Source: an uncultured Lachnospiraceae bacterium
GTDB taxonomy: Bacteria; Bacillota; Clostridia; Lachnospirales; Lachnospiraceae
Direction: 5' to 3'
DNA length: 9,834 bases
NCBI GenBank assembly: GCA_946623295.1
Contig: CAMOQY010000043.1
Coordinates: forward strand, 1 to 9,834
Shown: positions 1-5,651 of the stretch, piece after piece
Layout: each line of letters starts with the position of its first letter
Position numbering within the stretch: the first letter of the stretch is position 1
Notes under the pieces: model-generated
Database searches by the model: none
The model's input: only the letters and a program-made list of their open reading frames with translations
What the model was told of the DNA's origin: nothing
Position numbers and translations under genes: made by a program

Positions 1-896
1 GGAACGTTCATCAGCGAACGGTCTTCCTTTCTGACCGTACCTCTGAAAAGCCTGCTGCTGTCCAGATAGTCGTAGAGCAGGGCTGCTTTTTCAAGATTGC
101 GGGCCTTCATGACCTCGAGACCGCCCATTCCGAGCAGCCACTTGAAGACCTTGCCGCAGATATAGATAGCGTAGCAGTTCGGCGTATTGAACATTGAGCC
201 GTGCTCTGTGTACGTGCGGTACTGCATCATGGTAGGCACGCCCGGAAGATCGCCGTCCGGCAGCATATCCTCCCTCACGCAGCCGATGACGAGACCCGCG
301 GGGCCGACGTTTTTCTGAACGCCTCCCCAGATCATGGCGTAGCGTTTTACATCCACGGGCTCCGAAAGGAAGCACGAGGACATATCGGCGATCAGCGGCA
401 CCCCGTGAGTGTCGGGGACAAAATGATATTTTGTGCCGTATATCGTATTGTTCTCACAGATGTATACGTACTTTGAACCCTCTCTGACGGGAAGGTTGCT
501 GCAGTCCGGTATATACGTAAAGCCCTTGTCTTCGGACGAGGCTATCGCCGCGGCATCACCGAAGCGTCCTGCCTCCTCACAGGCTTTCTTTGCCCACTGT
601 CCGGTAATGATATAGTCGGCGCGCCCTCCGCGCATAAAATTCATGGGCACCATCGCAAACTGCAGCCAGCCGCCGCCCTGCGCGAAAAACACTTTATAAT
701 CCGACGGCACTCCGAGGACCTTGCGGAAATCCGCCTCTGTCTCGTCTATGATATCCTGAAACATGGATGAGCGGTGGCTCATCTCCATCACCGACATACC
801 GCACCCGCGGTAGTCCATCATCTCCTCCTGCGCCTCGCGGAGCACCTCCTCGGGAAGCACCGCGGGCCCTGCGGAAAAATTATATACTCTGCTCAT
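1..896 (-). CDS. serC: Phosphoserine aminotransferase, 3' end cut off by the window edge
   Basis: SerC is a cytoplasmic PLP enzyme that transaminates 3-phosphohydroxypyruvate with glutamate to give 3-phosphoserine in serine synthesis (it can also act in the PLP pathway). The frame is open from the ATG at 896 to the window edge, giving 298 residues of a family that is usually about 360 long, so roughly the last 60 are missing. Visible marks: the N-terminal YNFSAGPAVLP, substrate-binding SHRS (His41, Arg42), the glycine-rich QGGG at 73-76, Trp101 in GQWAKKA, cofactor-ring Asp171 in IADMSS, and the Schiff-base lysine Lys195 in GGVQKNVGPAG. The start is supported by AGGAG seven bases upstream, and it is preceded by its own promoter. 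It is divergent from the ATPase gene. Family assignment is secure; the unseen C-terminus could still carry a defect. Confidence 0.95.
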   Translation of the reverse strand, partial: MSRVYNFSAGPAVLPEEVLREAQEEMMDYRGCGMSVMEMSHRSSMFQDIIDETEADFRKVLGVPSDYKVFFAQGGGWLQFAMVPMNFMRGGRADYIITGQWAKKACEEAGRFGDAAAIASSEDKGFTYIPDCSNLPVREGSKYVYICENNTIYGTKYHFVPDTHGVPLIADMSSCFLSEPVDVKRYAMIWGGVQKNVGPAGLVIGCVREDMLPDGDLPGVPTMMQYRTYTEHGSMFNTPNCYAIYICGKVFKWLLGMGGLEVMKARNLEKAALLYDYLDSSRLFRGTVRKEDRSLMNV

Positions 897-991
897 TATG
901 CCACTCCTGCATTTTCCAAAATATGAAAGCCGCGCCCTTTTGCCGGACCGCAAAGCGGACAACCGCTCTCTGTAACTGTATAATCTGTTAT

Positions 992-1020
992 ATTATACTT
1001 CTGAAGGCGCCGTATTGCAA
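992..1020 (-). promoter_or_regulatory. serC promoter
   Basis: On the minus strand TTGCAA (1020-1015) and TATAAT (997-992) are separated by exactly 17 bases, a near-consensus sigma-A type promoter. Transcription should start near 985, giving a leader of about 90 bases. The leader contains a small CCGC-TTT-GCGG hairpin and the inverted repeat ATTTT-CC-AAAAT at 911-922 just before the ribosome binding site. It is too short for a T-box. Confidence 0.75.
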
Positions 1021-1037
1021 CAATTTTGTAACAATTT
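1015..1037. repeat. Direct repeat between divergent promoters, candidate operator
   Basis: TTGCAACAATTT (1015-1026) and TTGTAACAATTT (1026-1037) are 11 of 12 identical and offset by 11 bases, about one helical turn. The second contains the small palindrome TTGT-A-ACAA. The repeat overlaps the serC -35 box and fills most of the space up to the -35 box of the divergent ATPase gene, so a bound protein could affect both. No regulator is identified. Confidence 0.4.
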
Positions 1038-1043
1038 CCCCGA

Positions 1044-1072
1044 TTGACTTCAAAATAAATACCGGCTAAAAT
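1044..1072 (+). promoter_or_regulatory. Promoter of the DUF4143 ATPase gene
   Basis: TTGACT (1044-1049) and TAAAAT (1067-1072) with a 17-base spacer form a near-consensus sigma-A promoter. The expected start is near 1079, leaving a 30-base leader that contains GGAGG (1099-1103) six bases before the ATG at 1110. The same transcript probably includes mnmA. Confidence 0.75.
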
Positions 1073-1109
1073 CATATCTGTATAAGACAAATGCCGATGG
1101 AGGTTCTAT

Positions 1110-2414
1110 ATGGCTTATATACAGCGACATCTTCAGGAAAGTGTTCTCCAGCTCAGCGAAGAATACCCTGCGATACTTATCGCGGGGCCGCGCGGAGCGG
1201 GAAAAACGACCATGCTGCGTATGCTCATGGACATGGAGGCTGCGCTTCCCACCGGATATATGACGCGTGAGGCCCGTATACCCGTCCGCGCCGACGCCGC
1301 TCCAAAGCCCCGCCGGCATGTTTCGCTTGACGACCTGGCCAAAAGGGATATGGCCAAAAGCGACCCCTCTCTCTTTCTCCAGATCTACAAGCCTCCGCTG
1401 CTGATCTCCGAGATCCAGTACGCGCCGGAGCTTCTGCCCTATATCAGGAAATACATAGAGGAAAACCGCGTCCCGGGAAGCTTCTGGCTCACCGGCTCAC
1501 ATCTGGCAGACCTTATGGACACAGCCTACAAGGAGCTTTCAGGTGAGGTCGCTCTTTTGAATCTCTTTCCGCTCTCTCCTGCCGAGGCTGCAGGCTGCGA
1601 GCGCGATCCTTTCAGAGTAGACCGCGGGTATTTTGCTTCCGTCAGACCGCTGCCCTCCGACGCTGCCGGCATTTTCAGATCGATCTGGTCGGGATCCGGA
1701 CTGCGGCGCTGCGAGCAGCTTCGCGACGGAGAGGACGGCCGCGGGACGTGGGAGGATGCCTACGCGGCTTATACCGACGAATGCATCCGCAGAGATGTGC
1801 GGGATCTGGGCGGCGCCATAGATCCCATAAAATTCCTCAGATTCATGAAGGCCGCGGCTGCCCGCTGCAGTCAGGTCCTCAATGTCCGCGCGATCGCGGA
1901 CGAGGCAGGCATCGATCAGGTGACCGCAAAAGGCTGGCTCAGCATCCTCGCAAATATCGGCGTGATCTTCTATCTCCATCCATACGAAGACGAATCGCTG
2001 CGCCGCGCCATCAAGGCTCCGAAGCTCTACTTTTATGACACCGGCCTGATCTGCTACCTGACGAGATGGACAAGCCCGGAGGCCGCCATGACCGGAGCGA
2101 TGCGCGACCAGCTTTTTGAATGCTATATCGTCTCCGGTATAGTCAAGGGATACTGCCACCACGGCGTCATGCCGTATCTGTACTACTACAGGGACAGGGA
2201 CGGAGCCGAGATCTCCCTGATCATGGACGACACCCAATCGCTCCATCCAATCCAGATACGCGTAAGCGGCAGCCCTGTAAAGCGCATGACTTCCTCATTT
2301 GCGGTGCTCGAACGCACATCCGCAAATATAGGCAGCGGCGCTGTCATATGTCTTACCGAAAAACTCGGAACGCTCGCGGACGGTCTGTTTTCCGTCCCGG
2401 CAGGATACATCTGA
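1110..2414 (+). CDS. P-loop ATPase of the AAA/DUF4143 family with degraded catalytic motifs
   Basis: 434 residues, a normal length for this family of ATP-binding proteins of unknown cellular role. The N-terminal AAA domain has Walker A GPRGAGKTT (26-34), VSLDDL (71-76) and sensor-1-like FWLTGS (125-130). A winged-helix-like middle (about 255-290) leads to the DUF4143 C-terminal domain with KLYFYDTGLICYL (305-317) and YYYRDRDGAEISL (358-370). Oddities: Walker B reads LLISEIQ, with Ser100 where the family has Asp (IDEIQ). The usual GRV motif is SGEV (Glu146). The nuclease-like C-terminal motif EID...EIK reads EIS...QIR (Ser369, Gln382, Arg384). The consensus used is from memory of the family. 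I infer a catalytically altered or decaying paralogue whose frame is nevertheless intact. The start is supported by GGAGG at six bases. mnmA follows after 18 bases with no terminator between. Confidence 0.85.
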   Translation: MAYIQRHLQESVLQLSEEYPAILIAGPRGAGKTTMLRMLMDMEAALPTGYMTREARIPVRADAAPKPRRHVSLDDLAKRDMAKSDPSLFLQIYKPPLLISEIQYAPELLPYIRKYIEENRVPGSFWLTGSHLADLMDTAYKELSGEVALLNLFPLSPAEAAGCERDPFRVDRGYFASVRPLPSDAAGIFRSIWSGSGLRRCEQLRDGEDGRGTWEDAYAAYTDECIRRDVRDLGGAIDPIKFLRFMKAAAARCSQVLNVRAIADEAGIDQVTAKGWLSILANIGVIFYLHPYEDESLRRAIKAPKLYFYDTGLICYLTRWTSPEAAMTGAMRDQLFECYIVSGIVKGYCHHGVMPYLYYYRDRDGAEISLIMDDTQSLHPIQIRVSGSPVKRMTSSFAVLERTSANIGSGAVICLTEKLGTLADGLFSVPAGYI

Positions 2415-2432
2415 TATAAAGGCGGGTCAAAA

Positions 2433-3509
2433 ATGCTAAAGACCGGATCAGACAATCGAGCTCTAATCGCCATGAGCGGCGGAGTGGATTCCTCCGTCGC
2501 GGCATATCTTACATCACAGGCAGGCTATGAGTGTACCGGATGCATGATGAAGCTTTTCGAAGCCGATGCCTCGGGCGAATCATCCTGCTGCAGCGCGGAC
2601 GACGCGGAGGATGCCCGCTCGGTGGCGCGCAAGCTCGGTATTCCCTTTTACGTATTCAACTATACCGACAGATTCCGCAGCGAGATAATAGACCGGTTTG
2701 CGGATTATTACCTGAGGGGGCTCACTCCCAATCCGTGTGTGGACTGCAACCGGATAATGAAATTCGGCGCGCTGATGCAGCGGGCCGACGAGCTTGGCAT
2801 CAGGTATATCGTGACCGGGCACTATGCGCGGATAGAGGCCGGCGCGGACGGAGCGTTCCGTCTGAAAAAGGCCGCGGACCCTGCCAAAGACCAGAGCTAC
2901 GTCCTGTATCAGCTTACCCAGGAGCAGCTTTCACGCATCCTTCTGCCTCTCGGTGAAATGAACAAGGAGCAGGTGAGGGCATTGGCTGCGGAAAGAGGCT
3001 TTATCAACGCCCGCAAGTCCGATAGTCAGGATATCTGCTTTATCCCCGACGGAGACGTCGCCGGAGCCGTGAGGCGTTTTACCGGCGCCGATCCTGTCTG
3101 CGGGGATTTCACAGACAAGGAAGGGCATGTCCTCGGGAAGCACAGGGGCATCTGCGAATATACCATAGGCCAGCGCAGAGGACTCGGCATCGCTCACGAG
3201 ACCCCTCTCTACGTATGCAGCATAGACGTGGAAAACAACCGTATCATCCTCGGAAGCAACAGCGATCTTTTCTCGCAAAGCGCAAGGCTGCGCTGTGTAA
3301 ACTGGATCGCCGGAAAGGCGCCCGAGCGTGAGATCAGCTGCTGCGTCCGCATCCGCTATCACGCGCCGGAAGTCCCCGCCATAGTAAAACCGCTCCCTGA
3401 CGGAGCGGCTCTGGTCAGTTTTACTCAGCCTGTCAGGGCTGTCACGCCCGGCCAGGCAGCAGTTTTTTACGATGGCGAATACGTCCTCGGCGGCGGCGAG
3501 ATCGTCTGA
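2433..3509 (+). CDS. mnmA: tRNA-specific 2-thiouridylase
   Basis: MnmA (TrmU) adenylates and then thiolates C2 of wobble uridine 34 in tRNA-Lys, -Glu and -Gln, taking persulfide sulfur from a cysteine desulfurase or relay. The protein has 358 residues, the usual length. It has the PP-loop SGGVDSS (15-21), the TPNPCVDCN motif (98-106) with nucleophile Cys102, KDQSYVLYQL (152-161), SQDICFIPDGD (198-208) with second catalytic Cys202, and GQRRGLG (246-252). The C-terminal beta-barrel ends with TPGQAAVFYDG (338-348). Both catalytic cysteines and the PP-loop are intact, so it should be active. The start ATG has an AAAGG/GGCGGG purine stretch about 7-10 bases upstream. No separate promoter was seen; co-transcription with the ATPase gene is inferred from the 18-base gap. 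No iscS or nifS gene is adjacent. Confidence 0.97.
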   Translation: MLKTGSDNRALIAMSGGVDSSVAAYLTSQAGYECTGCMMKLFEADASGESSCCSADDAEDARSVARKLGIPFYVFNYTDRFRSEIIDRFADYYLRGLTPNPCVDCNRIMKFGALMQRADELGIRYIVTGHYARIEAGADGAFRLKKAADPAKDQSYVLYQLTQEQLSRILLPLGEMNKEQVRALAAERGFINARKSDSQDICFIPDGDVAGAVRRFTGADPVCGDFTDKEGHVLGKHRGICEYTIGQRRGLGIAHETPLYVCSIDVENNRIILGSNSDLFSQSARLRCVNWIAGKAPEREISCCVRIRYHAPEVPAIVKPLPDGAALVSFTQPVRAVTPGQAAVFYDGEYVLGGGEIV

Positions 3510-3544
3510 TTTCCCGCGCTTTTCCGTATGGAGGCTATACAAAG

Positions 3545-3580
3545 CGGCCGGACCTTCTTCAGATCCGGCCGTTCTTTTTT
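3545..3580 (+). terminator. mnmA intrinsic terminator in the mnmA/cysE convergent junction
   Basis: The stem CGGCCGGA (3545-3552) pairs with TCCGGCCG (3564-3571) around an 11-base loop, followed by TTCTTTTTT (3572-3580). The T-tract overlaps the stop codon of the convergent serine acetyltransferase gene (3579-3581). In the minus direction the same hairpin lies just after that stop but is followed only by CTTTGTAT, so it would be a weak terminator for that gene. Confidence 0.85.
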
Positions 3581-4421
3581 ATTCTTTCTGGGTGATGACC
3601 GCGCCAGCGGGCACGCTGTGTGTCAGCCAGACGTTGCCCCCTATCACCGCGCCGTCTCCTATCACGGTATCGCCTCCGAGGATCGTGGCTCCGGCGTAAA
3701 TGACCACGTCGTTGCCTATGTCGGGATGACGCTTGATGCCCTTTACCAGCTCGCCGTCATCTCCCACTGCAAAGCTCTTTGCTCCGAGCGTGACGTGCTG
3801 ATAGAGCTTTACGTTCGTGCCTATGGTAGTCGTCTCGCCTATGACGACTCCGGTTCCGTGATCGATGAAAAAATATTCCCCGATCGTTGCGCCCGGATGA
3901 ATATCTATGCCTGTGATACGGTGCGCGTATTCGGTAAAGAACCTGGGCAGCACCGCTATGTTTCTGATATAGAGCTCGTGCGCGATGCGGTAGGCGCTGA
4001 TCGCCCTGAAGGCGGGGTATGACAGGATGATCTCATCTATGCTCTTTGCGGCGGGATCGCCCTGATACGCGGCCACGAGATCAGTCCTGAGCAGGCGCAT
4101 GATCTCCGGCAGTCTCCCGGCTATCTCGCGCACCGTTCCTTCCGCGGACTCCTTTTCATCGATCACGTAGCGAAGCGCTTTTTTCAGCTGTTCGCAGCCT
4201 TCGCGGATGAAATCGGCCCGTTTTTCCTCCTCTGTCACGAGGTAATCCGCCCCGCCGAGGTGACGCGGGAACATAGCCGCAGTCAGCAGCTCAAGGGCTG
4301 ACGAGGCAGCCTCGGAGAATCCCGTATAGTCGCGGCCCGTTATGACCACTTTCGATCTCGATCTCCATTCTCTGTTTTCCGAGAGAGTCTTTGCTATCTC
4401 AAGTATATTCAGATCTTCCAT
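3579..4421 (-). CDS. cysE: Serine O-acetyltransferase (EpsC/CysE type)
   Basis: This enzyme transfers acetyl from acetyl-CoA to serine, giving O-acetylserine, the first step of cysteine synthesis. At 280 residues it matches the longer bacterial SAT subtype. Residues 1 to about 155 form the helical N-terminal part. The left-handed beta-helix follows, with hexapeptide repeats from GIDIHPGATIG (171-181) through IDHGTGVVIGETT (186-198) and LYQHVTLGA (206-214) to VIGGNVWL (259-266). The catalytic pair fits Asp173 and His188, 15 residues apart as in Escherichia coli CysE (143/158). The protein stops soon after the helix (ITQKE), without an obvious long tail ending in isoleucine for docking to CysK, so complex formation with the sulfhydrylase is uncertain. 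The start ATG has GGAG five bases upstream and its own promoter. No cysK lies in the window. It is convergent to mnmA and divergent from the maa-like gene. Confidence 0.94.
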   Translation of the reverse strand: MEDLNILEIAKTLSENREWRSRSKVVITGRDYTGFSEAASSALELLTAAMFPRHLGGADYLVTEEEKRADFIREGCEQLKKALRYVIDEKESAEGTVREIAGRLPEIMRLLRTDLVAAYQGDPAAKSIDEIILSYPAFRAISAYRIAHELYIRNIAVLPRFFTEYAHRITGIDIHPGATIGEYFFIDHGTGVVIGETTTIGTNVKLYQHVTLGAKSFAVGDDGELVKGIKRHPDIGNDVVIYAGATILGGDTVIGDGAVIGGNVWLTHSVPAGAVITQKE

Positions 4422-4462
4422 TTTATCTCCGTATCTCCGCCCGAATCGGGACGATTTTTCTT

Positions 4463-4491
4463 ATTATAGCAGGCACCATGTTTTTTGTCAT
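4463..4491 (-). promoter_or_regulatory. Serine acetyltransferase promoter
   Basis: On the minus strand ATGACA (4491-4486) and TATAAT (4468-4463) are 17 bases apart. The -10 box is preceded by TGC, making an extended -10. The start should be near 4456, so the leader is about 35 bases, which leaves no room for a T-box or S-box leader. Any control by cysteine supply would have to act at the operator or enzyme level. Confidence 0.75.
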
Positions 4492-4592
4492 TGGATTTGC
4501 AGAAATTCAAGTGATTTCATTATCGCAAAAGCAGTCTGGCCGCGCAGGCTTTCCGCGCCGTGGGAGTAATACTGTCGCTTTTGACCATCCTG

Positions 4593-4601
4593 TGATACAA
4601 T
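4593..4601 (+). promoter_or_regulatory. Candidate extended -10 promoter of the maa-like gene
   Basis: TGATACAAT (4593-4601) matches the extended -10 form TGNTATAAT in eight of nine positions. No good -35 box sits 17 bases upstream (TGTCGC at 4573-4578). The TTGACC at 4581-4586 is too close. A start near 4608 gives a leader of roughly 23 bases. Confidence 0.5.
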
Positions 4602-4630
4602 GTACGAAAACGGAAACGAGGAATGGCTAA

Positions 4631-5215
4631 GTGAATAACGAAAAAGAAAAGATGCTTTCCGGACAGATGTACGACCCGAACGACAGCGAGCTCATCGCGC
4701 TGCGGGTACGCGCGCACGGACTGTGCGCCGAGTACAACGCGACACCCGAGACGGATACGGAAAAAAGGTCCTCGATCCTGAAGGAACTGCTCGGCGGAAT
4801 AGGCGAGGGGGCCTATATCCAGGGACCGGTAATGATCGATTTCGGCTGTTTTACAAGCTTTGGCGAACGCTCATACGCAAATTTCAACCTTACGATCCTG
4901 GATACCTGCCCCGTAACCATCGGAAAAGATGTATTCATCGGACCGAATGTCTCGCTGCTCACCGCCATGCACCCTCTGCGCTGGCAGGAAAGGAACACTT
5001 TTTACCGTGAGGACGGTGTACTGACGGACCATGAATACGGCAAGCCTATAGTGATAGGGGACAACTGCTGGCTGGCCGGCAGCGTGACAGTATGCCCCGG
5101 CGTGACCATAGGGGCCGGCAGCGTCATCGGCGCGGGAAGCGTCGTCACAAGGGATATCCCTCCCGGCTCGCTGGCCTTCGGAAATCCGTGCAGGGCAGTC
5201 AGGAAGATAGATTAG
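4631..5215 (+). CDS. Maltose/galactoside O-acetyltransferase-like hexapeptide acetyltransferase
   Basis: 194 residues, full length for the Maa/LacA/NodL family, which acetylates the 6-hydroxyl of sugars with acetyl-CoA in the cytoplasm. The N-terminal Mac domain is clear: EKEKMLSGQMYDP (4-16), then an LRxRA-like stretch and EYNATP (34-39). Hexapeptide repeats follow from about 60 to 175. Catalytic His114 lies in LLTAMHPL (109-116), matching the His115 region of LacA. The C-terminus GNPCRAVRKI (184-193) is a family hallmark. The physiological substrate cannot be told from sequence; maltose or glucose is the usual best substrate of Maa. The start is GTG, chosen because GAGGA (4618-4622) lies eight bases upstream and the encoded N-terminus aligns with family starts. 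The Met at codon 8 has no good ribosome binding site. It is followed by a hairpin terminator. Confidence 0.92.
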   Translation: MNNEKEKMLSGQMYDPNDSELIALRVRAHGLCAEYNATPETDTEKRSSILKELLGGIGEGAYIQGPVMIDFGCFTSFGERSYANFNLTILDTCPVTIGKDVFIGPNVSLLTAMHPLRWQERNTFYREDGVLTDHEYGKPIVIGDNCWLAGSVTVCPGVTIGAGSVIGAGSVVTRDIPPGSLAFGNPCRAVRKID

Positions 5216-5227
5216 GTTTACAATGAA

Positions 5228-5291
5228 GGTTCGAATCCCAGGGGTACAAAAAAGGATGGCATATCGCCATCCTTTTTATGGACCCGAAGGG
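5228..5291. repeat. tRNA-tail/terminator repeat, copy 1
   Basis: A 64-base unit, identical to copy 2 (5411-5474) at 61 of 64 positions and offset by 183 bases. It starts with GGTTCGAATCCC, which looks like a tRNA T-arm, then GGGGTAC, the terminator hairpin, and ends with TGGACCCGAAGGG. That last piece is the exact complement of the last bases of the tRNA-Ala encoded at 5462-5534. After 5291 the sequence departs from the tRNA, so copy 1 holds only the 3' tail of a tRNA gene, not a working one. Confidence 0.85.
5248..5278 (+). terminator. Bidirectional terminator after the maa-like gene (in repeat copy 1)
   Basis: GGATGGC (5254-5260) pairs with GCCATCC (5266-5272) around ATATC. The stem is extended by an A-run before and TTTTT after (5273-5277), so it can end transcription in either direction. 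It begins 33 bases after the maa-like stop codon and is probably that gene's terminator. Confidence 0.85.
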
Positions 5292-5395
5292 CAAAGCGGG
5301 CGAAACGCTGCCTGTGGCAGATGAAGTGAGCCCGCTTTGGGATGACATCCGATGAAGAGCCCGCAGCGGCGGGCGATGAATCGATGATGTCATCC
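5292..5395. other. Strongly self-complementary segment between the two repeats
   Basis: Two adjacent nested hairpins fill this stretch. Hairpin 1 has outer stem CAAAGCGGGC (5292-5301) with GCCCGCTTTG (5330-5339) and inner stem CTGCC-TGT-GGCAG (5308-5320). Hairpin 2 has outer stem GGATGACATC (5340-5349) with GATGTCATCC (5386-5395) and inner stem GCCCGC-AGCG-GCGGGC (5359-5374). All stems are perfect. The segment could be a structured RNA, a small palindromic insertion, or the remnant of one. No known RNA family is recognised, and no convincing protein is encoded. Confidence 0.65.
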
Positions 5396-5410
5396 GGCGA
5401 ATTCCATATA

Positions 5411-5474
5411 GGTTCGAATCCCAAGGGTACAAAAAAGGATGGCGCATCGCCATCCTTTTTATGGACCCGAAGGG
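5411..5474. repeat. tRNA-tail/terminator repeat, copy 2
   Basis: Second copy of the 64-base unit. Here the right end continues into the complete tRNA-Ala gene, of which it supplies the last 13 bases. The left part, GGTTCGAATCCC then AAGGGTAC, is close to an inverted copy of the tRNA-Ala 3' end (T-arm, acceptor strand, A-run). The whole 5411-5482 stretch is therefore a large imperfect palindrome centred on the terminator loop. Confidence 0.85.
5431..5460 (-). terminator. tRNA-Ala terminator, bidirectional (in repeat copy 2)
   Basis: A perfect 13-base-pair stem, AAAAAGGATGGCG (5432-5444) with CGCCATCCTTTTT (5448-5460), around the three-base loop CAT. On the minus strand it starts one base after the tRNA and ends in a T-run. 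Two base differences from copy 1 add one closing C-G pair to the stem. Confidence 0.9.
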
Positions 5475-5534
5475 ATTCGAACCCTCGGTCTCTGCGTTGC
5501 GAACGCAGCGCTTTCCCAGCTAAGCTACGAGCCC
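5462..5534 (-). tRNA. tRNA-Ala (anticodon CGC)
   Basis: A full 73-base cloverleaf on the minus strand, without an encoded CCA. The acceptor GGGCTCG pairs with CGGGTCC and includes the G3-U70 wobble that marks alanine tRNAs. The D stem is GCTT/AAGC, the anticodon stem CTGCG/CGCAG with loop TTCGCAA (anticodon CGC, reading GCG), and the T-arm GAGGG-TTCGAAT-CCCTT. The discriminator base is A. It has its own promoter upstream and a terminator directly downstream, so it is a single-gene unit. CGC is a less common alanine isoacceptor, in keeping with a GC-rich genome that uses GCG codons. Confidence 0.95.
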
Positions 5535-5546
5535 GTACGGATAAAG

Positions 5547-5574
5547 ATTATATCTCATTTTCTAAAAAAATCAA
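5547..5574 (-). promoter_or_regulatory. tRNA-Ala promoter
   Basis: On the minus strand TTGATT (5574-5569) and TATAAT (5552-5547) are 16 bases apart. The start is expected around 5540, only about six bases before the mature tRNA 5' end at 5534. It lies between the fucO terminator and the tRNA, so the tRNA is transcribed independently. Confidence 0.7.
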
Positions 5575-5579
5575 CCCAA

Positions 5580-5625
5580 ATAATTAAATAGCAGCCGCAT
5601 CCCGGAAGAAGCGGGACGCGGCTGC
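5580..5625 (-). terminator. fucO terminator
   Basis: The inverted repeat GCAGCCGC (5591-5598) / GCGGCTGC (5618-5625) is extended inward by TCCCG/CGGGA after one mismatch, with a seven-base purine loop. On the minus strand it is followed by an A/T-rich TATTTAATTATTTG rather than a clean T-run. It starts 27 bases after the fucO stop. Confidence 0.65.
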
Positions 5626-5651
5626 GGTCAAAAGGCCGTTAAAGCCGGAAA

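Noticed and set aside
896..1090. 64-codon minus-strand reading frame directly upstream of serC, ending in TAATG with the serC start
   Set aside because: It runs through the serC promoter (-35 and -10) and has no convincing ribosome binding site or recognisable domain; the overlap with the start codon is most likely chance.
1539..2246. 235-codon minus-strand frame inside the ATPase gene
   Set aside because: Antisense shadow of a well-supported coding gene; no domain-like composition and no upstream signals.
4422..4462. T-box or cysteine-responsive riboswitch before the serine acetyltransferase gene
   Set aside because: The predicted leader is only about 35 bases and shows no such structure.
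4623..4634. Three-codon ATG GCT AAG TGA overlapping the GTG start of the maa-like gene
   Set aside because: It starts one base after the GAGGA box, too close for initiation; most likely chance, though translational coupling cannot be excluded.
5199..5453. Minus-strand frame with repeated HPFLYPWDSNL peptides
   Set aside because: The repeated peptide is simply translation of the two tRNA-tail/terminator repeats, a typical spurious ORF next to tRNA genes.
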